Shown here piece after piece: positions 46,827-55,292 of a stretch of DNA of 64,000 nucleotides (position 1 is its first letter; each line of letters opens with the position of its first letter). This DNA is from Vibrio sp. CB1-14. GTDB lineage: Bacteria; Pseudomonadota; Gammaproteobacteria; Enterobacterales; Vibrionaceae. Position numbers and translations under genes: made by a program. Under the pieces are notes generated by a model. That model was given only the letters and a program-made list of their open reading frames with translations, was not told where the DNA came from and ran no database searches. The stretch is taken from assembly GCF_040412085.2 (NCBI RefSeq), contig NZ_CP115921.1:1488001-1552000 (forward strand), written 5' to 3'.

Positions 46827-46940
46827 TATAGATAGTGCAAGTATTTTATCTAAGATTACTAAGATTGGACCACAACACGGGATCCTAACGTGCAAACATG
46901 TGAGTGGACCTCTGAAGGGCGGTTTTATGCTGTTATCGAC

Positions 46941-47510
46941 CTACCAAGTTATAACCCATCCATCATGAAGTAGTGGATAGATATTGATTTCATCTGTACA
47001 TGGGAGAAAGGAAGTAAATGGGTTAGAGTTACTGTCTGTGTACTCAAATTCTACGGAACACCAATTACTAACATTTTGATAGTTCATTGAATTATTGAGC
47101 ATTTGTTTGTTGGATGAACTGTTTAAATTAACAGAGTTCTGCAGATTTGAATCTGGAACTTCTAGATCTGAGTGATAAACTTCAAGCATGCCCAAGTCTA
47201 AATTCACAAGAATCGATGTGTGCGTATTGGCATTGATATCGTGGCTGTTTCGTTGATAACTAATAGTGGTATATGTAGCCCCAACGTTTCCGGAAAGGGA
47301 AAAACCATCAAACATCTTACATTCAACAGTAAAATCACCCTTATCGGTACACATCTTATCTATCGTCGATATACTAATTCCAAGTGATTCAGCACTTGCA
47401 ATAAATTCTTCGGTGGCATTCACAGTTGCTGAAGGCTTCGTGTTTGAGCTACTTTCCCCGCACGCGCTAAGTAAAGCAATGGATAAGATTGCGAGTGAAT
47501 GTTTAAACAC
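46941..47510 (-). CDS. Prophage-encoded lipoprotein cotranscribed with cI
   Basis: 189 residues with lipobox ILSIALLSAC GES, so an outer or inner membrane lipoprotein. The mature part has four Cys and many Asn/Ser, with no known domain. GTG start, AAGG six bases upstream. It begins 22 bases after the cI stop on the same strand and so should be made in the lysogen. Lysogenic lipoproteins often block superinfection or alter the cell surface; that role is inference. Confidence 0.65.
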   Translation of the reverse strand: MFKHSLAILSIALLSACGESSSNTKPSATVNATEEFIASAESLGISISTIDKMCTDKGDFTVECKMFDGFSLSGNVGATYTTISYQRNSHDINANTHTSILVNLDLGMLEVYHSDLEVPDSNLQNSVNLNSSSNKQMLNNSMNYQNVSNWCSVEFEYTDSNSNPFTSFLPCTDEINIYPLLHDGWVITW

Positions 47511-47532
47511 AAAAAACCTTTATATCAATCGT

Positions 47533-48255
47533 TTAAAGAAGTACAGAGTACCAAAATATGCGACCTACAATTGTGATACGCTGCTCGTTTATCTGAGATT
47601 CGGAATATTCTCTGGCGGGGTACTCACTCTCGTTAAAACTGTAAATCCTCATACCCCCACCGGGCAGTCGATATAGTTTTTTGATATAAAGTTCACCATT
47701 ATGGTCTATAGCGTAGATCTTACCGTCAGATAATTCTTTATCTCCAAAATTAATACCTACAGTACTGCCACCTGGAAGAACTGGTTCCATACTATCGCCC
47801 CGAACTGTGACGCAAGCGACTTCGCTAGGAGATACGTTGTAGCTACGTAGAATAGATTTTGCAAACCTTAAACGAACCTCTTGAGCTTGCTCAGGTTCAC
47901 AGATGCGGTAGTTACTCGCTGATAGCTCTTCTGTGGATAATAAGGGTATCGCTACTTCATCTTCACCTAATGGTGTTTTGTTATCCCAAGCTTGCATGTT
48001 TCCCAGTAACTCAGCATTACCACTACCGACAGCGGAGCTTGATTTAGGCTGTTTGCCCGTTAGTAACCAGTCGGGCTCTACATGGAGCTTTTTGCAAAGA
48101 CCTAAAAGGTTCTTCCCTGTAGGGACAGTTTCATCTCTTTCCCAGAAGACAATTGAGGTTGGTGAAACACCAACAGATTTGGCCACTTGTACTTGAGTAA
48201 GCCCGAGCTCTTTTCTTTTACGGCGAATTCTGCCGCCAATCGTTTCAATATTCAT
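47533..48255 (-). CDS. cI: CI-like phage repressor (HTH plus S24 peptidase)
   Basis: 240 residues. HTH at about 8-40 (IRRKRKELGLTQVQVAKSVG ... TSIVFWERDETVP), then a LexA/S24 domain with the Ser-Lys dyad: Ser155 in RGDSMEP and a Lys in ELYIKKLYRL. Such repressors hold the lysogenic state and cut themselves when RecA is activated. No clear Ala-Gly cleavage site; AVGSG near residue 76 is the best candidate. Start at MNIETIGG; the upstream part of the frame covers the operators. Divergent from cro. Confidence 0.9.
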   Translation of the reverse strand: MNIETIGGRIRRKRKELGLTQVQVAKSVGVSPTSIVFWERDETVPTGKNLLGLCKKLHVEPDWLLTGKQPKSSSAVGSGNAELLGNMQAWDNKTPLGEDEVAIPLLSTEELSASNYRICEPEQAQEVRLRFAKSILRSYNVSPSEVACVTVRGDSMEPVLPGGSTVGINFGDKELSDGKIYAIDHNGELYIKKLYRLPGGGMRIYSFNESEYPAREYSESQINEQRITIVGRIFWYSVLL

Positions 48256-48256
48256 G

Positions 48257-48317
48257 TTAGTTATCTTACATCTACTTGATCTTAGTTTTCTTATGTGCAT
48301 AAATATTAGAAAACTAA
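48257..48317. promoter_or_regulatory. Three-site operator of the cI/cro switch
   Basis: Three 12-base sites: TTAGTTATCTTA (48257-48268), TTAGTTTTCTTA (48282-48293) and TTAGAAAACTAA (48306-48317, the perfect palindrome of TTAGTTTTCTAA in reverse). Start-to-start distances are 25 and 24 bases. This matches the three-operator layout of lambdoid switches. Confidence 0.8.
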
Positions 48318-48332
48318 CATTCAGTGTGAGCT

Positions 48333-48524
48333 ATGGAACGACATTTACCGCCGTTAAGAACGACTGACGTTGTTGCGTTCTTCGGATCAAAACAGAAAGT
48401 AGCTGATGCTGTATTTACTACGCACTCCGCTGTAAGCCAGTGGGGAGAATTCGTCCCTGAAAGTCGTGTTTATGAGTTTCATTTTCTAATGAAGACTCCA
48501 GCGTGGAAACAAAGCATAACGTAA
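48333..48524 (+). CDS. Cro-like repressor
   Basis: 63 residues, typical Cro size. The core VVAFFGSKQKVADAVFTTHS-AVSQWGE shows the Cro-type HTH. Divergent from cI and just after the operator sites. Start of the rightward early operon. Confidence 0.8.
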   Translation: MERHLPPLRTTDVVAFFGSKQKVADAVFTTHSAVSQWGEFVPESRVYEFHFLMKTPAWKQSIT

Positions 48525-48917
48525 CTGTAGGAAGAGTAGAAAGTTATCGATATGACCCGCAACGAGACAAGGGACAATATTGCCATTTATACCAACGGAT
48601 TAAGTTGTTTAAGTATAGAAACTCATTGCTAAAATTCACCATTAAGTTGAGAGCTGGTGGACTTTTCAAGTAGGTCGGCTCTACCCATCCGAGAGCGCCA
48701 AGATGAACACTGAGCTTTGGGGGCGACTAACGCACTAGGGGAGGTGACAGAATATTTAATTATGTCGATGGTGTCGCTTAACAGAGTCACCAAGATTGTA
48801 GAGACGGTTCAGTCCTTGATAACAGCTGCGATGGCCAATACCACGTGGCAGAAGCAAGGTTCGGAGGCATCAGTACTGCATTGATGTTTTCGGACATAAC
48901 AACAGTGGAGTGATGTT
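48525..48917. other. Early-region gap
   Basis: 393 bases without a secure gene. A GGGGAGG ribosome-like sequence at 48738 precedes a 48-codon GTG frame (48744 to about 48890), which could be a CII-type tiny gene but shows no HTH. Nothing else is supported. Confidence 0.35.
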
Positions 48918-49298
48918 ATGAAACGAAGACAGTTCGAATACAAGGGACACAAGGGGCTCCCCAATATTGCTAAAGCTTTAGGGGTATCACCTAATACGCT
49001 GAAATCTCGTATCGCCAGGGGCGATGAGCTGGAGCATGCGATTGAGAAAATTCTGGCTAAAAAAACGCTACAGAAAGTTGCGTATGAGTACAAAGGAATC
49101 AAGGGGATTCCCAATATAGCCCGAGCGTTTGATGTAAACGAAGGAACTATTTACTACCGAATGAGTAAAGGGATGACAATAGAACAAGCGTTGGGGCCAA
49201 AAGCCTTGAACAATCCGATGAGAAGCGTTCAGAAAGGTTGGTCCGGTAAGCCTGATCTGCATCCTCTCTGGCAACTCGCTTTGGGGATATCGCTATGA
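48918..49298 (+). CDS. Phage protein with two HTH-like repeats
   Basis: 126 residues made of two similar units: YKGHKGLPNIAKALGVSPNT... and YKGIKGIPNIARAFDVNEGT..., each followed by a basic helix and an acidic one. The pattern suggests a DNA-binding tandem of the kind found in phage early regulators. GGAGTGATGTT precedes the ATG. Overlaps the next gene by ATGA. Confidence 0.6.
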   Translation: MKRRQFEYKGHKGLPNIAKALGVSPNTLKSRIARGDELEHAIEKILAKKTLQKVAYEYKGIKGIPNIARAFDVNEGTIYYRMSKGMTIEQALGPKALNNPMRSVQKGWSGKPDLHPLWQLALGISL

Positions 49299-49522
49299 TC
49301 TTTGAACACGCACTGATTACTGTCGAGCAGTTGACTGCAATGTACCGTTGCTCAATTGATGCAGAGCCGAATAAAGCGCAGAAAGGTTTGCTTCAACGGG
49401 CTGCCTTAAGAGCCATCAGTAACAAATGTACATCGGCATTAACGGAATTAGAAAAGGCTTCAGATAGTGATAACTATCCAAAGCCTGGTTGTGAAATCTC
49501 TCGCGAGGAAAAATCGCGATGA
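49295..49522 (+). CDS. Small phage hypothetical protein
   Basis: 75 residues, helical, charged (EHALITVEQLTAMYRCSIDA...). Coupled to the HTH-repeat gene by the ATGA overlap. No family recognised. Confidence 0.55.
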   Translation: MIFEHALITVEQLTAMYRCSIDAEPNKAQKGLLQRAALRAISNKCTSALTELEKASDSDNYPKPGCEISREEKSR

Positions 49523-49640
49523 AAAGAGTCTTACTGAGAAGGACCTTTTGGTGCATGTCGTTACCACCAGCTAATGGTTGTTGGGTATGGCCAAATAGTG
49601 AGTGGATTGCGAGTGGAAAGGGGAACTAGGGAGGTGTGTG

Positions 49641-50498
49641 ATGTCCATCAAAGTGATGAGCTGGGTTTGGGATGTATCGACACTAAAAGGCTCAGACAAA
49701 TTATTGATGCTCTGTTTAGCTGACCATGCAGATGACAATGGAATGTGCTGGCCATCGATAGAAACCATGGCACGAAAGTCGGGTATATCGGTATCGACGG
49801 TGAAGTCGACATTGAAAAAACTCGAAGGAGCAGGGTGGCTAACAAAACGAAACCGATTTAAGACGTCGAATTCTGGAAGAGTAGTGCGCGACAGCAATCA
49901 GTATCAACTCTCCCTTAGTGCGTTAAAAACGTCGTCGGACGACCTGGGTATCGAAAGTGAAGGTTTGAATTTTGAACCGCCGAGTTTGGAAGGTTCTGAT
50001 TTAGAACAGCCGAAATCTGAACATTCAAAATCTGAACATTCGAATTTCGAACAGTCAGAACGGGGCGTTTTCAACAGCCAGAATCTGGCTCGAGGTAGGC
50101 CGAAATCTGGCTATAAACCATCATTAGATCCATCAATAGATCCACCAATAAAAGATCTTGCGCCGAACAAGCTAAATCAAATCGCTAACGACAGACTGGC
50201 GTATTCGTTGATGCTCAAGGGAGGCAAGATGCACCCCGTTATGAAGTCACATATCCCGCAGCTAGAGAGCCTCTACCCAGGTGTCGATATCCACCATCAA
50301 CTCAGAATGATGGCTCTCTGGTGTCTCAACAATCCTAAAAGTCGAAAGACCAAAGCAGGCGTGTCTCGGTTCATAGAGAGCTGGCTTAGCAAAGAGCAAA
50401 GAAAAGTGCTCAGTTTTCAAACTACCTCAAACGCTCTAAGTCCCTCTGAAGAATTTCGGCGGTATTTGCATTCACAGGGGCGAAGCGTCAGGTTTTAA
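49641..50498 (+). CDS. O-like phage replication initiator
   Basis: 285 residues. N-terminal winged helix (SDKLLMLCLADHADDNGMCW ... SVSTVKSTLKKLEGAGWLT), as in lambda-O and DnaD-like initiators. A pentapeptide-repeat acidic linker follows (about residues 104-138), then a C-terminal domain with CLNNPKSRKTKAGVSRFIES, the block shared by many O-type proteins. AGGGAGGTGTGTG sets the start at MSIKVMS. The repeat DNA inside the gene looks like the replication origin. No DnaC- or DnaB-type partner is visible in the next genes. Confidence 0.8.
   Translation: MSIKVMSWVWDVSTLKGSDKLLMLCLADHADDNGMCWPSIETMARKSGISVSTVKSTLKKLEGAGWLTKRNRFKTSNSGRVVRDSNQYQLSLSALKTSSDDLGIESEGLNFEPPSLEGSDLEQPKSEHSKSEHSNFEQSERGVFNSQNLARGRPKSGYKPSLDPSIDPPIKDLAPNKLNQIANDRLAYSLMLKGGKMHPVMKSHIPQLESLYPGVDIHHQLRMMALWCLNNPKSRKTKAGVSRFIESWLSKEQRKVLSFQTTSNALSPSEEFRRYLHSQGRSVRF
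49950..50055 (+). repeat. 15-bp iterons inside the O-like gene (candidate phage ori)
   Basis: Seven degenerate copies at exactly 15-base spacing (starts near 49950, 49965, 49980, 49995, 50010, 50025, 50040). The best pair is identical over AAATCTGAACATTC; the general form is CCGAATTTTGAACA. They code a five-residue repeat ending in Glu (LNFEP, PSLEG, SDLEQ, PKSEH, SKSEH, SNFEQ). Lambda places its origin iterons inside gene O in the same way. Confidence 0.6.
50076..50090. repeat. Palindrome next to iterons
   Basis: AGCCAGA-A-TCTGGCT, perfect, 21 bases after the last iteron, followed by an AT-rich tract with three GATC sites (about 50128-50158). Order iterons, dyad, AT-rich matches an origin layout. 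Confidence 0.5.
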
Positions 50499-50510
50499 GG
50501 GAGGTGATAA

Positions 50511-50708
50511 ATGGACATAAAAGATCTTGTTTATGTGCTTGAAGGCTCTAATCGCCTTTGGACACCAGAGAGTCTAAGCCAAAAACTTGGGATCACCCCT
50601 TGCGATTTGGCAAAGCTCATCCAGAAAGCTCGGAGCGAGGGTGTCCTCATTCACTGTGACAGAAGTGAAGCGACAGGTTTCAAAACAAAATTGTGGATGG
50701 CGCCATGA
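50511..50708 (+). CDS. Small winged-helix-like phage protein
   Basis: 65 residues: RLWTPESLSQKLGITPCDLA-KLIQKARSEG is a helix-turn-helix with a wing after it. GGGAGGTGATAA before the ATG. Unknown target; in the replication block. Overlaps the next gene by ATGA. Confidence 0.55.
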   Translation: MDIKDLVYVLEGSNRLWTPESLSQKLGITPCDLAKLIQKARSEGVLIHCDRSEATGFKTKLWMAP

Positions 50709-50899
50709 TTATTCGACTCTTACCAAACAGCCCAGCAGTGAATGCTTTGTGTATTTGTCATGAACGAGAACGTTTGTACCGACATAACGGTCAAGAATAC
50801 ATGGTTGAGCAGATAAGTCTGATAGGTGATGGCCAGTCGGCGCGGGTGGTTGCTAAACTAAAATCACCATTCGATGTTTTGGAGGATAAACAATATTGA
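50705..50899 (+). CDS. Small phage hypothetical protein
   Basis: 64 residues, beta-rich (MIIRLLPNSPAVNALCICHE, GQEYMVEQISLIGDGQSARV). ATG overlaps the preceding stop; a GTG four codons earlier is less likely. No family recognised. Confidence 0.55.
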   Translation: MIIRLLPNSPAVNALCICHERERLYRHNGQEYMVEQISLIGDGQSARVVAKLKSPFDVLEDKQY

Positions 50900-51074
50900 G
50901 ACTTCTGTTTTTTGAGCCGTCAGAGTGATGCTTGATGTTGAGAAGTTGAACTTTAAAGGGGCTGACCTCTGCTTTTGTCTTAATTTATTGATCTCGCGCT
51001 ATAAATGTAAGTTGAGCAATGGAAGAATAGAAACACGGAAAAAATTCACCAAAGCTTGATTAAGGTTTCAAACA

Positions 51075-52577
51075 GTGAACATTAAAAATACAGGGAAGCA
51101 TGGCAAAGCATCGATAAGCTGGGCAAAGCATATTTCGGGGCGTATGGTCCATATTTCTCACGTTGAGAATGGACTCGCGTGTCACTGCAGTTGTGTCGAC
51201 TGTGAGGAGCCATTAGTTGCGAAAAATGGAGGTAAGTTAGATAGGCTAAAGCATTTTGCACATAAGGCATACACAGAATGTGTTGGTGAGTCCGCGCTTC
51301 ACGCAGCAGCCAAACAAATTGTGGTCGATTATGCTGACGAAGGTCTTACCTTACCTAGTCTAGAAGGAACTTCTAGGTTTGTAGACTCCCTGGGAGCCTC
51401 GTTGGAGCACAATATTGCAACTAAGCAGAAGCATATTAACGGATATACGGCAGAGACTGAGGTCAGAAAAAATAACCTAGTGGTCGACGTATTAGTTAAT
51501 CACGGCTCCGAGCAATGGGCGGTCGAAATATTCTACACCCACCAAAAATCGGAAACAGATAAAACTAAGTTTTCGGCGCAAAAGCTTAACGCTATCGAGA
51601 TAGACATTAGTGAACTGGAACCAAACACGGCACCCGAGAAACTCAAAGATGCGGTACTCGACAGTGCGCCGCGTATTTGGCTCTATAGCTCAGAGAAAGA
51701 AAACTTGATCTCTATGAGCAATGCTAATTTGAAGCGAAAATCTGATGAGACGATGGACGACAGAGTTCGTAAACTCATGACTTTGGCTGATGAGTGGGTG
51801 TTGAGAAGGCACCACAGAGGCTTTCTACCTGAGATTGCTCATGAAGTAACGATAGATGGACGACGAGAAATTTACACCCCTCCATTGAGGGTGACTAATG
51901 TGAATTCTGCGATAGAGAACACTGATCGAGAAGCGGTTTGGAAGCGGCTCGTTACTATTAACAATAAAACAAAGACGGAAGTATTCTTCCTACCCAGCGG
52001 TCAGTCTACTTATGGTTTAAGTGACAAAGTACATCTGGTTTACACCTACGAGAGTACACTCCATGACGTTGAGTTAGCGCATTTAGGATGGAGAAATCTG
52101 CACTTATGGCAAGAAAGACTTAAGAAGAATGCAGAGCGCACTGCAGATTCCAAGCGTGAAAGTCTACAAAACTTTGTGACCTCCTTTCAGGCGTCACCGG
52201 ACTATTCCAAATTCTCCAATATAGCGCGCAAATTGAATATGGAACCAGGTCAAATACGTTCTGCTCAAGAAAGACACAATTATCATTGGAATTGTCCCAA
52301 TTATGTTTGGCAATCGCTGGTCTTGAACTACTACCTAAAAACCAATGATTATGTTGATTGTTCGCATATTGCTGAGAACGATTGGCTTCAAAATCTTTTG
52401 GGTTTCCAAAAAACATCGAAATCTCAAGAAGGGAGGAGTAAGTCAGTGTATTTTTGGTTTAAGAACCATCTCAGTACGATGGGGCTGGTTAGTCATTCCT
52501 ATGGCTTATTTTGGTCTGTTCAAAATGACAGCTTAAAGCGCGGACTGGGACGATGCTTAAGTGACTATATTGGTTGA
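51075..52577 (+). CDS. CoiA-like nuclease-domain protein
   Basis: 500 residues. The N-terminal treble-clef zinc region has CHCSCVDCEEPLVA, HFAHKAY and a later Cys (about 36-70), followed by ESALHAAAK. Next comes a PD-(D/E)XK-like core with NLVVDVLV (Asp) and WAVEIFYTHQKSETDKTKF (about 133-160). This layout is that of the CoiA competence-protein family and related nucleases. The C-terminal 300 residues are unassigned. GTG start, AAGG nine bases upstream. It lies at the head of the prophage cargo block; a nuclease moron or defence gene is possible. Confidence 0.7.
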   Translation: MNIKNTGKHGKASISWAKHISGRMVHISHVENGLACHCSCVDCEEPLVAKNGGKLDRLKHFAHKAYTECVGESALHAAAKQIVVDYADEGLTLPSLEGTSRFVDSLGASLEHNIATKQKHINGYTAETEVRKNNLVVDVLVNHGSEQWAVEIFYTHQKSETDKTKFSAQKLNAIEIDISELEPNTAPEKLKDAVLDSAPRIWLYSSEKENLISMSNANLKRKSDETMDDRVRKLMTLADEWVLRRHHRGFLPEIAHEVTIDGRREIYTPPLRVTNVNSAIENTDREAVWKRLVTINNKTKTEVFFLPSGQSTYGLSDKVHLVYTYESTLHDVELAHLGWRNLHLWQERLKKNAERTADSKRESLQNFVTSFQASPDYSKFSNIARKLNMEPGQIRSAQERHNYHWNCPNYVWQSLVLNYYLKTNDYVDCSHIAENDWLQNLLGFQKTSKSQEGRSKSVYFWFKNHLSTMGLVSHSYGLFWSVQNDSLKRGLGRCLSDYIG

Positions 52578-52671
52578 CGACACAGGTTAAGCGCCATTTT
52601 TAAGAGGTATGATGAACTCTCTCGTACTTTTCTAAGGCATACGCCAAGCTGAAATCGTGTAAATTGGCGGC

Positions 52672-52968
52672 ATGGACACAAAATCAATACTATTAGTCAT
52701 CCTTCACCATACCAACGAGGTCACTGACCATCACCTTGAAGGGACGTTCAAGTTAATGAAAAATGCGGTCCAACGCGTAAGTTCAGAAGAGATCGACTGG
52801 CACCTGATGAACGGACTGAGCGATGAAGATATTCTTCTATTATTACTGCTTCACGACACAGATATTTCGGTTCAGTACCGCCCCAGTCATATTGAAGAAA
52901 TGGTAAGGTTGATAGTCGAACTCGGCAACAGTTATCAACTCGAGCCTAAGACATACACACTGCATTAA
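52672..52968 (+). CDS. Small hypothetical protein
   Basis: 98 residues, helical and acidic, His-rich at the start (LVILHHTNEVTDHHLEG). ATG after GGCGGC without a strong ribosome site. Unknown. Cargo block of the prophage. Confidence 0.5.
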   Translation: MDTKSILLVILHHTNEVTDHHLEGTFKLMKNAVQRVSSEEIDWHLMNGLSDEDILLLLLLHDTDISVQYRPSHIEEMVRLIVELGNSYQLEPKTYTLH

Positions 52969-53134
52969 TTTGACTTTCCATAAAAACGTAGTCGTATCAA
53001 ATCTCTCAAAAAAACACCTCAAGTAAAGCGTAGAAGCACAAAACAGGAACAAACTTGCCCATAATTCTGGAAGTCACGGCCTTCTCTTCTATTATGCATT
53101 CTGATTTATATGGTATATAAGGAAATAGTTGACT

Positions 53135-54253
53135 ATGTATGAACCGGTGATTCTTGTCCAAGGAACGTGTGAAGATAGAGCTTCTATCTGTAATGTGACT
53201 GAGCTTGATAAGCTCGCTAGAGAGCATTGTAAATACTACAAATACATAGATGGTATTGGGAGTACCGGCCGAACGATAAAAATGGGCACCTACTACGACA
53301 ACCTTCTATCTGAACCCTATTATTTCGACGGGGGCAGTGGAGGAATGGGTCTTGTGGAATATGCGCTAAGGATGTCAAAAGACGCGATCACTGGTTATGG
53401 TTTGCGCTACATGGTTGATGAAATAAAGGAGTATGTTCTTAAGGAGGTCCCTCGACCAGTAGCGGAGCTTCTAGGCATAAAAATCTGTGGATTTAGCAGA
53501 GGAGCGGTGGCTATCGCTCAAGCGTTGCAAGAACTTGAGCTAGAGCATCCCGGGCTAAATATTGATTTCACCGTTGTCCTTCTTGACCCTGTTCCTGGTC
53601 CCTTTCTGAATAAATCCTATCAAACGCCGAAATTTGTAAAACATTTGCATTTGTATAAGTCGCGAGATGAGGGCAGGGCGGGCTTTGGTGCTGCAGACAT
53701 TTATCTGAACTCAATGACAAGGTTTGAAGGCTATATCGTCAATGGTGTGCACGGTGATATTGGAGGCAGTACTCAAAGTAATACATCGAAGCTCATTTTG
53801 GACGATGTAAAACAAATCCTTGGTTTTCCTCATTGTATGACTCCCAGTGAGCGACTAACGCTGGCGTTTGAGCAGGCATTAAACGGATATGACATAGGAA
53901 TGTTGAACTATATGAGTCGTCGAGGGGACCGCTCACCTAGCAGTGCTTCGACAGACTTTGAGTTTCCTTATCAAAAAGTGGCGGATGAGTTTATTCGTAA
54001 AGTGGATGTTTCATTGATAGGGCGGGATATCCTGATGCCAACCCCCTTTTCCCATAACCTCAGTAAGCTCATCACCTACGACTACACCAAAGCGAAACGT
54101 TTTTTTGAGAATCAGACAACACTTCAAGTGAGTTATCCTTGGGCGTTACAAAAATGCGCCCAAAGTCGACGCGTTAAGTACATACCGCGGTATCAACCAC
54201 TTCTCCATTCTGCCGATATGTTTAAGTTATTACTGAGATACTTCCCTAAGTAA
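53135..54253 (+). CDS. DUF2235-like alpha/beta hydrolase (lipase-like)
   Basis: 372 residues without a signal peptide. The nucleophile motif is CGFSRGAVA (Ser about 121), the Asp lies in LLDPVPGP, and the His in NGVHGDIGGS. GFSRGA and GxHxDxGG together are typical of DUF2235/Tle1-type phospholipases. Cytoplasmic location suggests action on the host's own membrane or delivery by another system. ATG chosen; TTG two codons earlier has nearer AAGGA. In the cargo block between two nuclease genes. Confidence 0.75.
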   Translation: MYEPVILVQGTCEDRASICNVTELDKLAREHCKYYKYIDGIGSTGRTIKMGTYYDNLLSEPYYFDGGSGGMGLVEYALRMSKDAITGYGLRYMVDEIKEYVLKEVPRPVAELLGIKICGFSRGAVAIAQALQELELEHPGLNIDFTVVLLDPVPGPFLNKSYQTPKFVKHLHLYKSRDEGRAGFGAADIYLNSMTRFEGYIVNGVHGDIGGSTQSNTSKLILDDVKQILGFPHCMTPSERLTLAFEQALNGYDIGMLNYMSRRGDRSPSSASTDFEFPYQKVADEFIRKVDVSLIGRDILMPTPFSHNLSKLITYDYTKAKRFFENQTTLQVSYPWALQKCAQSRRVKYIPRYQPLLHSADMFKLLLRYFPK

Positions 54254-54443
54254 CACGCATTGGGAATCGTTTGGTCATAGGGATAAAAAAGCATCGGAGT
54301 CGCTTACCTGTGTAGCCAGGATTAGAAATGAGATGTTGTTGTACATTTTCTTTCAAGGTTGTGATTTCAAGCATGAGAAATCACTTCAAAAGCTTCACTG
54401 CAACCTAAGCTTAGGCTGACAACAAAATAACGTCGGAGGCAAA

Positions 54444-55148
54444 ATGAATAGAAATAATTTTATCGATCTCGCTGGTGGTGTGTATGAAAACACTAAATAC
54501 TACACACAATGGAGTGGTACTCAGAAGTCTGAGAACTTTTGGAGTTTCTTTGATGATACGACAGATGACTACATTCATTCGGTGTATGCGGGCGTACCGG
54601 TGGATTTGCTCAAGCGAAAACGCATGTACAGTATCGAGCACATTATCCCCAAATCATTCCTCAAAACCTATTTGGGTAAAATAGGGGCTGAAGAGACCGT
54701 GATTAAGGGCTCTACAACCAACCCGCTTAACTTTGCTGCGGCACACAGAAATATTAATTCCGCGCGTTGGAACTGGCCTTTCGATGTGGAAGATGATCGC
54801 ATAGTAAGAAGCTACCAGATCGACATGAAGGGGATCTACTCTGACTTTGGCTTAGACAATGAAAAGGAATGGGTTATCCCGATAAGAACACAAGGGGATT
54901 TAGCTCGGTCCATCCTATATATGTGTTTGGTCTATGGGATCTCTGAATTGTATGGGGAGCACCTGAATGTGTATCGAAACTGGGCGAAGTTAGATCCACC
55001 CAACATTTGGGAGTTAAAGTACAACGACTGGGTCGCTGAGAAATTGGGAATCAGAAATCCACTGGTCGCAGACTACAATAACCCAGCTCAGGCTTTTGAG
55101 TTATTGAATGATGATCAATTAATGAGTTCAATACTACTTCATCGCTGA
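54444..55148 (+). CDS. Endonuclease I-like (HNH-type) nuclease
   Basis: 234 residues. The beta-beta-alpha-metal centre is visible as YSIEHIIPKSFL (His about 70) followed by TTNPLNFAAAHRNINSARWNWPF, which matches the EHVxPxS ... HN/NSxRxNxPF pattern of the EndA/endonuclease I group. No signal peptide, unlike secreted EndA, so it would act in the cytoplasm. GGAGGCAAA precedes the ATG. Cargo block; possibly paired with the lipase gene. Confidence 0.72.
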   Translation: MNRNNFIDLAGGVYENTKYYTQWSGTQKSENFWSFFDDTTDDYIHSVYAGVPVDLLKRKRMYSIEHIIPKSFLKTYLGKIGAEETVIKGSTTNPLNFAAAHRNINSARWNWPFDVEDDRIVRSYQIDMKGIYSDFGLDNEKEWVIPIRTQGDLARSILYMCLVYGISELYGEHLNVYRNWAKLDPPNIWELKYNDWVAEKLGIRNPLVADYNNPAQAFELLNDDQLMSSILLHR

Positions 55149-55292
55149 ACGTAGGTGTAATCAGAGTAGTGGGTATCGATGATCCTTCTATAAAAGGAAC
55201 GGGTTTCCAATTTTAAATTGGGACACCTAGGGCTGAAGCGGGAAGTAGGAATGAGTTGGGGTGGGAGATAGTAGAGTGTTCTGGGAGGCTTA

